From NCBI GenBank assembly GCA_945866125.1, contig CAMBFZ010000002.1, positions 1 through 64,000 on the forward strand: a stretch of 64,000 nucleotides of DNA, read 5' to 3'. This document shows, piece after piece, positions 16,898 to 25,594 of the stretch (position 1 is its first letter; each line of letters begins with the position of its first letter). The stretch comes from Bordetella parapertussis (lineage in GTDB: Bacteria > Pseudomonadota > Gammaproteobacteria > Burkholderiales > Burkholderiaceae_D). Below the pieces are notes generated by a model that was not told where the DNA came from, ran no database searches, and saw only the letters and a list, made by a program, of their open reading frames with translations. The translations under genes and the position numbers were made by a program.

Positions 16898-17142
16898 CTG
16901 ACAGGTAAAAACAATTGTTTTTTAAGAACGCATTGGTTTTTATTTGTTTATAAAGCCAACTAAATAACTCATGAAATTCATGAGAATTCAATATTTATTG
17001 GGATTGGAAATAATTTTATATTTCTGATCTTCATAGAGCGAAAGTGTTATTTTTATAAAAATAACATCAAAAATAAATAACAGTTAATTATAAAAATAAC
17101 CTATAACGTTTATGTATCCATTATTTATATTTTTTTATTCGC
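16898..17142. promoter_or_regulatory. Very AT-rich spacer with three palindromes
   Basis: 245 bp between the CoA-transferase and the GGDEF-EAL gene. Palindromes: AAAAACAATTGTTTTT (16907-16922), CTCATGAA-A-TTCATGAG (16968-16984), and a perfect 20-mer at 17046-17065. A partial copy of the last lies at 17083-17100. By hand count 17041-17100 has only 7 G or C in 60. The region probably carries the promoter and operators of the following gene; no G+C-rich terminator stem is seen for the nicotinate cluster. Confidence 0.5.
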
Positions 17143-19830
17143 ATGCTTCTCGGTCGATTTTATCGCGCCACGGTCGCGTTGATGTTGCTGCACAAGGTCT
17201 TGCTGGGTTTGACCCTCGCATGGGGTGTTGGGCTGGTGGTACTGTGGGCTAGCATTGCGTTTGAAATATACCGCGACGCTACCGCGTGGCATCAGCGCTC
17301 GCTAAGTGATGCAGAAAATCTGGCGACCGTTTATGCCAGACAGCTACAAAAATCTATTGACCAGATTGACCAGCTTTCGGTGATGTTGGTTCACGCCAGG
17401 GAGCGTGGTGACAGCATCAGGCAGCTCACGGCACAGTATGGTGTCTTTCAAAGCGATTCGCCGTTTTATCCGTTTTTTGCAGATGAAAACGGTACCGTCA
17501 AGAGTGCGCGTAACCCTGCAGCGCTGGGACATAGCGTGGGGCACGAGTCATTTTTTTCTCATCATCGAGATGATGCCTCAACGGCATTATCGATTAACCC
17601 CCGCGCGCCCGGATTTGCTGTGTTGACCGGTAAGGAGGTGGTGCGTTTTAGTCGACGGGTCAATAAACCAGATGGTCGTTTCGGTGGCGTGATTGCCATT
17701 TCAGTACCGCCGTCTTATCTCGATTTGGTCGATATCGATTCAGTGACCAATAACGGTAATTTTGCGTCGGTTTGGCTAACAGACGGGCAATTGCTCAGCA
17801 ACTGGACCGCCGGGTTCAACGCCATTTATCAGCCCTATACGGCCTTCCCGGGTTTTGTAAGCAATGCGGGTGCTGCGCTAGAGCCTGCCGAAAAATTTAG
17901 GGATCCCCAAAGTCGTTATGTCGGCTGGAAGTTTGTTGATCGTTATCCACTGATCGTGCTGCATGCGGTAAATGAAAAATCTGCGTTGCGCTTTGTCGAT
18001 GCGACAAAGCAAACCTATCTGTTGGCCGGCCTACTTGGCACGGTACTCATTATTTCCGGTTGGGGCTTGAGCATTTGGCGACATCGCCGCCGTGAAGCAC
18101 AGCGCAAATATGCCTCGCGTATTCAAAGCACCTTTCGCTTAGCCATTGATGGCTCTAACGACGAATTTTTTATGGTCATGCCGGTTCAGCATGAAGACGG
18201 TAGTAAGCGATTTCGCATCGAGGATTGCAGTGAACAGGCGGCGAAGATGTCTGGTCGAAAGCGCGAAATGATGTTGGGAAAAACCTTCGATGAGTTGCTT
18301 CCCCAAATGGATGCGCACGTGGCGAACCAATTTCTACAGGCAACGTTAAAGGCCGGATTTTATGAGCGCGAGGTAGAAATATGGCGAACCGGTCTGCAAA
18401 AAAGAGTGTGGTTCAACTGTCGAGCCGTCTGTGCTGATCAAGGCATCGCTCTGACCTTGAGGGATATCAGCGATACGAAAGAAAAAGAAAAACAGTTGAA
18501 ATTAATGGCGTTGACCGATGCGCTAACATTGCTGCCAAACCGCCATTGGCTGAATCAATTTTTATCTGATGAACTTGATTCTTTGCGTGCCGCTGGCAAG
18601 CAAATTGCCTTGTTCTATCTGGATCTTGATGACTTTAAAAAAATCAATGACACCTTGGGTCACAATATAGGGGATCACTATTTGGAGTCTGTCGCGCAGA
18701 TTTTACGGCAGGCAGTCCGGCAAGGCGATCATGTTGTTCGACTGGGTGGCGATGAATTTACGATTTTGGTTGAGCATGGCTTCAATCAGGACAATATCGA
18801 CACGATTGCTGCAAATATTTTGCATGAATTGCACCAACTTGACACCAGTGCTTTCTGGCGCGGCTTTCAGCCGAGTGCCTCGATGGGTGTTGCTCTATTT
18901 CCTGCTGATGCGACGAATGCGGTTGATTTGCTGCAGGCAGCCGATATCGCGATGTACGAAGCCAAGCTGATGGGCAAAGGACAAGTCGTGAATTACAACG
19001 TCGCGATGGCTGAAAAATATCAGGCGCGGCTCCGCATGGAGCAGGCGTTGCAACGTGCCGTTGTGGAAAATGAATTTTTACTCTATTTCCAGCCACGTGT
19101 CGCCGCTGTTTCCGGGACGCTTCTTAGTTTTGAGGCTTTGTTGCGGTGGCAACATCCGCAGCAAGGGCTAGTGGCGCCGGGAAGTTTTATTGAGCTTGCG
19201 GAATCAAGTAACCTCATTGTAGAGATTGGTGACTGGGTGGCCTTGCAGGCCTGTGTGCAGATGGCGAACTGGCGTGCGCTAGGTCTGCCTTCTTTTCATG
19301 TGTCGATTAATGTATCGGCGAGACAGTTGAGGACATCGCAATTTCGGCATCATCTCGCGACGGCCATGAGTACCCATGGTGTACTGTCTTCCGAGCTTGC
19401 CATCGAACTGACTGAATCAACAATGGTGGGCAGTGATGCGGCGGTTCTCAAAGAACTACAATTGCTTCGGCAGATGGGGATCAAGCTCGATATTGATGAT
19501 TTTGGCACGGGTTATTCATCGCTGTCGCAGCTGCAGCGGCTGGATGTCGATGCGATCAAAATCGATCAGTCTTTTGTCAAAGCGCTCGATGGCTCCGGTG
19601 AAGGGCACGCATTGTGCGATGCGATGGTCAAGATTGGTAAGGCACTTGGTATTGCGGTTGTCGCCGAGGGGGTTGAAACAGCCGAGCAATTGCGCCAGCT
19701 GCAGCAGATGGGGTGTGATGAAATTCAGGGCTATTTTATTTCGCCACCCGTACCCGCTGAGGCCGTCACTGCGTTGGTGCGTCAACTTTCTTTCTCGGAG
19801 CCGTATGCGCCAAAATTACGCTTAATTTAA
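17143..19830 (+). CDS. Membrane GGDEF-EAL protein with periplasmic sensor and PAS-like domain
   Basis: 895 residues. TM1 at ~14-40, a periplasmic dCACHE-like region (~40-285), TM2 at ~290-310, a PAS-like domain (~325-440), GGDEF domain (~450-610) and EAL domain (~630-885). RLGGDEF is intact, with an inhibitory-site RxxD (RQGD) five residues upstream. The EAL part keeps EALLRW, NVSARQ, ELTES, DDFGTGYSSLSQLQ and AEGVET, so both cyclic-di-GMP synthesis and breakdown are possible. The start lacks a good ribosome-binding site; Met14 is an alternative. A truncated haemoglobin gene follows. Confidence 0.9.
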   Translation: MLLGRFYRATVALMLLHKVLLGLTLAWGVGLVVLWASIAFEIYRDATAWHQRSLSDAENLATVYARQLQKSIDQIDQLSVMLVHARERGDSIRQLTAQYGVFQSDSPFYPFFADENGTVKSARNPAALGHSVGHESFFSHHRDDASTALSINPRAPGFAVLTGKEVVRFSRRVNKPDGRFGGVIAISVPPSYLDLVDIDSVTNNGNFASVWLTDGQLLSNWTAGFNAIYQPYTAFPGFVSNAGAALEPAEKFRDPQSRYVGWKFVDRYPLIVLHAVNEKSALRFVDATKQTYLLAGLLGTVLIISGWGLSIWRHRRREAQRKYASRIQSTFRLAIDGSNDEFFMVMPVQHEDGSKRFRIEDCSEQAAKMSGRKREMMLGKTFDELLPQMDAHVANQFLQATLKAGFYEREVEIWRTGLQKRVWFNCRAVCADQGIALTLRDISDTKEKEKQLKLMALTDALTLLPNRHWLNQFLSDELDSLRAAGKQIALFYLDLDDFKKINDTLGHNIGDHYLESVAQILRQAVRQGDHVVRLGGDEFTILVEHGFNQDNIDTIAANILHELHQLDTSAFWRGFQPSASMGVALFPADATNAVDLLQAADIAMYEAKLMGKGQVVNYNVAMAEKYQARLRMEQALQRAVVENEFLLYFQPRVAAVSGTLLSFEALLRWQHPQQGLVAPGSFIELAESSNLIVEIGDWVALQACVQMANWRALGLPSFHVSINVSARQLRTSQFRHHLATAMSTHGVLSSELAIELTESTMVGSDAAVLKELQLLRQMGIKLDIDDFGTGYSSLSQLQRLDVDAIKIDQSFVKALDGSGEGHALCDAMVKIGKALGIAVVAEGVETAEQLRQLQQMGCDEIQGYFISPPVPAEAVTALVRQLSFSEPYAPKLRLI

Positions 19831-19889
19831 TTTCTATCCTCAATATTGTTGGGGAACTTATTTCCATATTCAAGAAGACTCTGAGCCGC

Positions 19890-20324
19890 ATGCACCAAGA
19901 AAAATCTGACACATTATTTGATAAATATGGTGGTGTGCCGACGACCATCATCATGGTGCGGAAACTTACCGAGCGCTGGCTGGCGCATCCGATGTTGCGG
20001 ACCTATGTCGTTGGCATGTCGCAGGAGGCATTGATGGCGCATCAGATCACCGTGGTGACCTATTTGATGGGCAAGCCAACGAAGGCCTACGATGCGCTCG
20101 CCATGCGGGAGGCGCACCATCCGCTGGGGATTACGCCGCATGCTTATGAGGAATTGGTGGCCATGCTCCGTCAGGTGATGCTGGAGATGCGCTTTGATTC
20201 GGCCGATAGTGTGGCCATCCTTGCCACGCTTGACCGTCAGCACCATCATCTTGTAGCCGGCACGTCTGAAGCCCCGCTTTTTGCGGGCATAGACCGGCGC
20301 CAGCGGCCCCGCAAAGAGAGTTAG
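19890..20324 (+). CDS. Truncated haemoglobin (group I-like)
   Basis: 144 residues. Starts with the family block LFDKYGGVPTTIIMVRKLTERWLAHPML (written in parts: LFDKYGG, FxxR-like region), and has LMGKPTKAYDALAMREAHHPLGIT, where the first His is the expected haem ligand (about residue 73). The protein would bind O2 or NO. It lies 59 bases after the GGDEF-EAL gene on the same strand, and converges with the SulP gene. The C-terminal ~25 residues are polar and probably disordered. Confidence 0.75.
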   Translation: MHQEKSDTLFDKYGGVPTTIIMVRKLTERWLAHPMLRTYVVGMSQEALMAHQITVVTYLMGKPTKAYDALAMREAHHPLGITPHAYEELVAMLRQVMLEMRFDSADSVAILATLDRQHHHLVAGTSEAPLFAGIDRRQRPRKES

Positions 20325-20345
20325 GCGTTGGTGCGGTAGCGAACC

Positions 20346-22073
20346 CTAGGACGTTTTGCGGGCAATCGCCTGCGTGTGTGCAGCGTAGTGCAGGAACGCT
20401 TGATGGGTACTTAAAAACACCCGATCGTTAAGGCGTTCACCTAATGCCGTATGCCGTAGTCGGTCGAGCACCGGTCCCTTGACTTCAGCTAGTTGCAAAC
20501 TGATCTGGCGCGCGGACAGATTTTTTTCGAGTTCATCGAGCATGCCTAATGCGGTGGTGTCGAGCTGGTTTACAGCCGACATGATAAGCAGGACAGCACG
20601 GGTGTCGGGTCGCGTTGCGACCAGACTTTCGATTTTATCCTCGAGTACCTGTGCATTGGCAAAGTAAAGACTTTCATCAATGCGCAACGCAATGAGTCCT
20701 GGTTGTGTATCAACTTGAAAGCGCTCCACATTGCGAAAATGCTCGGTGCCTGGTACCCGACCTACCACGGCCATGTGCGGGTGGCTGCTGCGCCAGACCA
20801 GCACGGCGAGCGAGAGCACCACACCAAGCACGATGCCTTCTTCGACGCCAAACAAGACAACGCCGGCAAAGGTCATCAACAACGAGATGGCGTCGGCGCG
20901 ATCGTAGTGCCAGGATTCTTTGAGCGTTTTGAGATCGATTAAGCCGATGACGGCAACGATGATGGTGGCCGCTAGTGCAGCATGCGGCAAATAGTAAAAC
21001 CAGCCGCTGAGGCCGGCGATAACAGCAGCCATCATCACGGCTGAGATCATGCCGGCTGCGGGCGTGTGCGCACCAGCTGAAAAATTGACCACGGATCGTG
21101 CAAAGCCGCCTGTAACAGGATAGCCGCCCGAAAGCGCAGAGGCGAGATTGGCGGCGCCAATGCCGAGCAATTCTTTGTTGGGCTTAATGCGCTGTGAGCG
21201 CTTGAGTGCCAGCGACTGCGCCACCGACACGCTCTCGACAAAACCAACGAGTGAAATTAACAGCGCTGGCAGCCACAGTAAACGGATGTCCTGCCACTGT
21301 AACTGCGGCATCGCGATGGTGGGCAAGCCCGCCGGTACCGCGCCGACCACGGAGACTGCTGCGTGTTGATCAAGGCCCATGCTGCCCACGATGGCGGTGG
21401 TGGCAATGACGGCCACCATGGGCGCGAGCTTGGTGGCCAGATCGGCTGTGCGCGCGGGCAGACCGACAGATCGGAGTAGTGGCCCCAGATAGCTCCGTGC
21501 AAAAAACAAAAAGAGTAAGGCGCCGATACCAAGTGTTGAGGTGGTCGGGTTCAAATGCGGCAGGCCTTGCACGAGTCCGATCAGGGTCGTCATCACATTG
21601 CCGCTGGCGAGCTTGATACCAAAGAGATATTTGAGTTGACCGATTGCGATGAGTACTGCTGAGCCGGAGATGAATCCACTGATAACGGGATGACTCAGAA
21701 AGTAAGCGAGAAAGCCTAGTCGCAACAAGCCAAATACAAACAGCATCGCGCCAGAGAGCAGAGCGAGTAATACGGACAGCGTGACGTACTCTGGCGTGCC
21801 GGCCAGCGCCAGGGGTGCTAAGGCGCTGGCTGTCATTAGAGAGGCCACGGCGACGGGACCTACCGCCAGCGTCATGCTGCTGCCGAAAAATGCATAGGCA
21901 AACAAGGGCAGAATGCTGGCGTATAAGCCGACCTCGGGTGGGAGGCCGGCCAACATCGCATAGGCCAGACTTTGCGGAATCAGCATGACAGTGACGATCA
22001 GGCCCGCGGTCATGTCGCCGGCAAGCCAGGCGGGTTGATAGCGGGTGAGCCAGTCGGGTAGCAGTGTGGGCAT
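20346..22073 (-). CDS. SulP family anion permease with STAS domain
   Basis: About 575 residues from the Met at 22073; a further-upstream Met at 22136 would overlap the SQR gene. N-terminal LPDWLTRYQPAWLAGDMTAGLIVTVMLIPQSLAYAMLAGLPPEVGLYAS is the SulP signature (only parts need matching: IPQSLAYAMLAGLPPE). About 10-12 membrane helices are followed by a cytoplasmic STAS domain from ~residue 440 (LIALRIDESLYFANAQ). Likely transports sulfate or related oxyanions. Same strand and 32 bases from the sulfide:quinone reductase gene, so it may export or import sulfur oxyanions formed by sulfide oxidation. Confidence 0.88.
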   Translation of the reverse strand: MPTLLPDWLTRYQPAWLAGDMTAGLIVTVMLIPQSLAYAMLAGLPPEVGLYASILPLFAYAFFGSSMTLAVGPVAVASLMTASALAPLALAGTPEYVTLSVLLALLSGAMLFVFGLLRLGFLAYFLSHPVISGFISGSAVLIAIGQLKYLFGIKLASGNVMTTLIGLVQGLPHLNPTTSTLGIGALLFLFFARSYLGPLLRSVGLPARTADLATKLAPMVAVIATTAIVGSMGLDQHAAVSVVGAVPAGLPTIAMPQLQWQDIRLLWLPALLISLVGFVESVSVAQSLALKRSQRIKPNKELLGIGAANLASALSGGYPVTGGFARSVVNFSAGAHTPAAGMISAVMMAAVIAGLSGWFYYLPHAALAATIIVAVIGLIDLKTLKESWHYDRADAISLLMTFAGVVLFGVEEGIVLGVVLSLAVLVWRSSHPHMAVVGRVPGTEHFRNVERFQVDTQPGLIALRIDESLYFANAQVLEDKIESLVATRPDTRAVLLIMSAVNQLDTTALGMLDELEKNLSARQISLQLAEVKGPVLDRLRHTALGERLNDRVFLSTHQAFLHYAAHTQAIARKTS

Positions 22074-22105
22074 GGTGGTGTTGGTTGGGTGGCGCGGAGT
22101 TTGGC

Positions 22106-23704
22106 TTATTTGCTTATGGAGGGACGGGCCAGCCATTCACGACCTTTGAGCATGACGTCCCAATACACCGAAGGCAGGATATATTTTTTTAGTATCCACG
22201 ACGAGAGACGGGGTACAGCCGGGTCGAGTGGAAAGCTGGGCAGCAGTTTGCCACCGAAGCCGAATTCGGCCAGCACGATGCGACCTTTTTCCACCGTGAG
22301 CGGGCACGAGCCGTAGCCGTCGTAACGCGTGGGCAGGCTGCGACCGGCACGGTAGGCCAGTAGGTTTTCGGCGACGACGACAATTTGCTTGCGCACCGCG
22401 GCAGCTGTTTTGGCGTTTGGCGATGAGCAGGCGTCCCCCAGGCTGAAGACGTCGGCATACCGCGTGTGTTGTAGCGTTGTCTGATCGACCTCAACCCAGC
22501 CTTCGACGTTGGCCAGCAGACTCTGTTTGATGAAGTCAGGCGCGCATTGCGGTGGCACCACGTGCAGCATGTCGAAGTGCTTTTCTACCAGCTGCAGGTT
22601 ACCTTGCGCATCTTTCGATTCGAACCACGCTTTTTTTTCCTCACCGTCGACGCGCACCAATCGCGAACCAAATTGCAAGTCGATTGCATAGCGCTTGACG
22701 TATTCCATCAGTGGGGGCACGAAGGTGGCAACGCCGAACAGAACAGCGCCAGCATTATTGAATTCGACGTGAATATTTTTTAGGCTGCCCTGTTTTTCCC
22801 ACTCCGAGCAAGACAGGTACATCGCTTTTTGCGGTGCGCCGGCGCATTTGATCGGCATCGGCGGTTGCGTGAAGATGGCTTTGCCTGAGCGCATCGCTTG
22901 CACCAATTTCCAAGTGTAGGGTGCAAGGTCGAAGCGGTAGTTGGAGGTCACGCCATTTTTACCCAGGCTCTCTTGCAAGCCCGGTATGGCCTCCCAATCC
23001 AGCTTCAGCCCTGGCGCAACGATCAGATTTTGGTAGGTCAGCGGATCGCCGCGATCAAGGTGCACCTGCTTGCGATCCGGATCAAAGCCGGTGACTGCGG
23101 CGCGAATCCAGCGCACGCCTTTGGGTATGACCTCAGCCATATTGCGCTCACTGTCTCTGGGATCGAATTCTCCGGCGCCTACGAGTGTCCAGGCTGGCTG
23201 GTAATAGTGCTTATCCCGCGGTTCGATGATGGCAATCTGCAGATTGGGCTGGCGGCGCAACAGGCTAGCGGCCACCCCAATGCCACCACTGCCGCCGCCG
23301 ACGATCAGAATATCGTGCCTGGACTCCCATTGACATGCCGGGGCAGTTTGACCGACCGCCGACGGGTTCGCCGAGGCGAGTTGAAAAATAGTTTGCGAAC
23401 GTGCGCCGCTGCGGCAGAAAGCCAGGATGGGACTGGGGCTACTTGCCAGCAGCTTGGCGAATTGATCGACCTGCTCACCGGTAATCTGGCCGCTGATGAC
23501 GGGCAAATACGCGTAATGCAAACCAAGTGCCTGTGCTGCCTTGCCGAGCTCGGCGCTTGTGGCTTGGGCGGCGCCGCCTTCACCGTCAGGACGGTTGTTG
23601 ATAATGGTTTTGAAACCCTGTTCGGCAATGGTGTGCAAGTCTGCTACCGTGATTTGCGGGGCGGTAGAGAGCGCGTCGGTGCGGCGTGTAATGGTCAGTG
23701 TCAT
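22106..23704 (-). CDS. DUF442 (phosphatase/sulfurtransferase-like) fused to sulfide:quinone oxidoreductase
   Basis: 532 residues, GGAG 5 bases before the ATG. Residues ~1-110 form a DUF442 domain with the Cys loop FCRSGARS. Residues ~128-532 form an FAD oxidoreductase of SQR type: ILIVGGGSGGIGVAASLLRR, EPRDKHYYQPAWTLVGAG, and Cys residues in IKCAGAPQK, LSCSEW and PPQCAPD. Predicted to oxidise sulfide at the membrane, passing electrons to quinone and sulfur to a thiol. Divergent from the persulfide dioxygenase gene across a shared operator. Confidence 0.87.
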   Translation of the reverse strand: MTLTITRRTDALSTAPQITVADLHTIAEQGFKTIINNRPDGEGGAAQATSAELGKAAQALGLHYAYLPVISGQITGEQVDQFAKLLASSPSPILAFCRSGARSQTIFQLASANPSAVGQTAPACQWESRHDILIVGGGSGGIGVAASLLRRQPNLQIAIIEPRDKHYYQPAWTLVGAGEFDPRDSERNMAEVIPKGVRWIRAAVTGFDPDRKQVHLDRGDPLTYQNLIVAPGLKLDWEAIPGLQESLGKNGVTSNYRFDLAPYTWKLVQAMRSGKAIFTQPPMPIKCAGAPQKAMYLSCSEWEKQGSLKNIHVEFNNAGAVLFGVATFVPPLMEYVKRYAIDLQFGSRLVRVDGEEKKAWFESKDAQGNLQLVEKHFDMLHVVPPQCAPDFIKQSLLANVEGWVEVDQTTLQHTRYADVFSLGDACSSPNAKTAAAVRKQIVVVAENLLAYRAGRSLPTRYDGYGSCPLTVEKGRIVLAEFGFGGKLLPSFPLDPAVPRLSSWILKKYILPSVYWDVMLKGREWLARPSISK

Positions 23705-23787
23705 GGTGTCTCCTGCGGCAGCGTGAATTGCCCGCTGTAATCAATAATTTGGCTGCGGGAATGAAACTTTCTAATTAAACTGAATAC

Positions 23788-23816
23788 ATTATATTGACAA
23801 ATAAAATGTTAGTCAA
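23788..23816 (-). promoter_or_regulatory. Sigma70 promoter of the DUF442-SQR gene
   Basis: On the minus strand TTGACT (23816-23811), 17-bp spacer, TATAAT (23793-23788). It is the mirror image of the plus-strand promoter apart from the last base of the -35 element. The two promoters overlap back to back. Confidence 0.78.
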
Positions 23817-23822
23817 TATAAT
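23794..23822 (+). promoter_or_regulatory. Consensus sigma70 promoter of the persulfide dioxygenase gene
   Basis: TTGACA (23794-23799), 17-bp spacer, TATAAT (23817-23822): a full match to the sigma70 consensus. Expected start of transcription is near 23829, only about 13 bases before the ribosome-binding site AGGAG (23842-23846). Confidence 0.8.
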
Positions 23823-23854
23823 GTATTCAGTTTAATTAACTAGGAGCCTCGGCG

Positions 23855-24736
23855 ATGAGCACGCAAAACAATCCTCACAACCCGCAAGTCAAGGGTATTT
23901 TTGATCCGGCGACGTGGACGGTGACGTATGTCGTTTATGAAAAAGAGGGGTCAGCCTGCGCGATCATTGATTCGGTGCTCGACTATGATCCAAAGTCGGG
24001 GCGCACCCACACCACTTCAGCGGACAAAGTGATTGCCTTTGTTCGTGAGAAAAATCTGAGAGTCGAATGGATTCTGGAAACCCATGCCCATGCAGACCAT
24101 CTGACGGCAGCCCCGTATTTGAAAAAAACGCTCGGCGGCAAGACCGCAATCGGTGACCACATTACCGCAGTGCAGCAGGTCTTCAAGGGTGTTTTTAATC
24201 TTGAGTCCGACTTTCACACGGATGGGTCGCAGTTTGATCATTTGTTAAAAGCAGATGCCCATTTTGCGATCGGCAATCTGAGTGGCACGACCTTGTTTGT
24301 GCCAGGTCATACGCCTGCCTGCGTGGCGTATCAGATTGGGGATGCGGTGTTTGTGGGTGACACGATGTTTATGCCCGATGTGGGTACGGCGCGCTGTGAT
24401 TTTCCTGGCGGTGATGCACGCACTCTATATGCTTCCACCCGCAAGCTCCTGAGTCTGCCAGATGCCACGCGCTTATTTATGTGTCATGACTATCCGCCCA
24501 ACGATCGGCCGATCGCGTTCGAAACGACCGTCGCTGAGCAGCGCGCAAAAAACATCCATGTGCATGACGGTGTGAGCGAGCAGGAGTTTGTGGCGATGCG
24601 CACGGCGAGGGATGCGACGCTGGAAATGCCGGTGCTGATTTTGCCGTCTGTGCAGGTCAATATCAGAGCGGGCGAATTACCGCCAGCGGAATCAAACGGC
24701 TTGGTGTATCTGAAGATACCGGTCAATGCGCTCTGA
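23855..24736 (+). CDS. Persulfide dioxygenase-like MBL-fold hydrolase (Blh/ETHE1 type)
   Basis: 293 residues, AGGAG 8 bases before ATG. Metallo-beta-lactamase fold with ETHAHADHLTAAPYL (about residues 73-87), FVPGHTPAC, VGDTMFMPDVGTARCDFPGG and MCHDYPP, the metal-ligand set of ETHE1/Blh persulfide dioxygenases. Would oxidise glutathione persulfide made by the divergent SQR to sulfite. The DUF442 domain that is fused to Blh in some bacteria is here carried by SQR. Confidence 0.85.
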   Translation: MSTQNNPHNPQVKGIFDPATWTVTYVVYEKEGSACAIIDSVLDYDPKSGRTHTTSADKVIAFVREKNLRVEWILETHAHADHLTAAPYLKKTLGGKTAIGDHITAVQQVFKGVFNLESDFHTDGSQFDHLLKADAHFAIGNLSGTTLFVPGHTPACVAYQIGDAVFVGDTMFMPDVGTARCDFPGGDARTLYASTRKLLSLPDATRLFMCHDYPPNDRPIAFETTVAEQRAKNIHVHDGVSEQEFVAMRTARDATLEMPVLILPSVQVNIRAGELPPAESNGLVYLKIPVNAL

Positions 24737-24781
24737 CGATGGAAACAGTTAGGTGACATGATCTAAAACGATCTGAAATTA

Positions 24782-24817
24782 AAAAAGCCCATGCAGTGTG
24801 AACTGCATGGGCTTTTT
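24782..24817. terminator. Bidirectional terminator between dioxygenase and PuuD-like genes
   Basis: AAAAAGCCCATGCAGT (24782-24797), loop GTGA plus one A, ACTGCATGGGCTTTTT (24802-24817). The A-run and T-run on the two sides let it work for both convergent genes. Confidence 0.88.
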
Positions 24818-24847
24818 CGCACAAGGCGAAGTCGTAGGGCTTAGGTG

Positions 24848-25438
24848 TTACAAACCACCGTTTTGCTGCGCGACCATCATGTAGAGCATTGGGATCGACA
24901 GCATGGTGTTGATGCGCGAGGTGAGCATCGCTGTGCGTGCGGCAGCAGCTTTTTCAGCGGCTTCGACCACGACGATGCCAAGCGCTTTTTGTTGATTTGG
25001 CCAGATGATGAACCAGACATTAAACGCCATCACCAGTGCAATCCACATGCCGATGCCGATTGCATGGAAAGGGATGTGCAAAGTCAGTGCTGCAACGAGG
25101 TAGCCATTCATCCAGGCGACCAGAACGCCGGTGACGACTGTCGCTAAGGCAGCCCAACGGAACCAGAACAGCGCGGTCGGTGCGATGACTTTACCAATGG
25201 CGGGTTTTTGTTCATCGGGGATTTTGGGCATCGACGGGATTTGCACAAAGTTGAAGTACCAGAGCAAGCCGATCCACATGATGCCGGAGACTACATGCAG
25301 CCAGCGCATGACAAAGGCCGACCAGGCGTGGCCGAATTGTGGGGCGCCAGCGATGCCGCTAACAATTAACACCAGCAAGACCAGCAAAATAATGCCGGCA
25401 ATGATGGTACGTCCCAGAGATTGCAAAATCGCAGCCAT
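24848..25438 (-). CDS. PuuD-like urate hydroxylase membrane domain protein
   Basis: 196 residues, strongly hydrophobic with about five membrane helices, including FVMRWLHVVSGIMWIGLLWYFNF (helix with His; shown in parts) and LHIPFHAIGIGMW. The features match the Urate_ox_N (PF06181) membrane domain of PuuD. The cytochrome c domain that normally follows in PuuD is absent, and no purine gene is next to it. It could work with a separate cytochrome c or have another role. Convergent with the dioxygenase gene. Confidence 0.7.
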   Translation of the reverse strand: MAAILQSLGRTIIAGIILLVLLVLIVSGIAGAPQFGHAWSAFVMRWLHVVSGIMWIGLLWYFNFVQIPSMPKIPDEQKPAIGKVIAPTALFWFRWAALATVVTGVLVAWMNGYLVAALTLHIPFHAIGIGMWIALVMAFNVWFIIWPNQQKALGIVVVEAAEKAAAARTAMLTSRINTMLSIPMLYMMVAQQNGGL

Positions 25439-25594
25439 AGATTTCTCCCAAAAATTTCTTGTTCAGATTGGTGATTGATGGGGCGCAGATTCACCTTGTC
25501 GAACCCTGCACCGCGCACTGTTGTAGCCGGCCGCAGTATAGCCTAACTTGCAATAAGCCACCGCGAGCCGCATGAAGCTTGTAGCGACAGGTGC

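Larger units (their letters stand above)
23772..23838. promoter_or_regulatory. 27-bp perfect inverted repeat, operator between SQR and persulfide dioxygenase genes
   Basis: Left arm 23772-23798 and right arm 23812-23838 are perfect reverse complements over 27 bases, separated by 13 bp. The arms include the -10 and part of the -35 elements of both divergent promoters, so one bound repressor could silence both. BigR/SqrR (ArsR family) repressors control such genes in other proteobacteria, but no regulator gene is present in the window. Confidence 0.75.

Noticed and set aside
22898..23740. 280-codon plus-strand frame opposite the SQR gene
   Set aside because: Opposes a gene with clear FAD and SQR motifs; no protein-like features.
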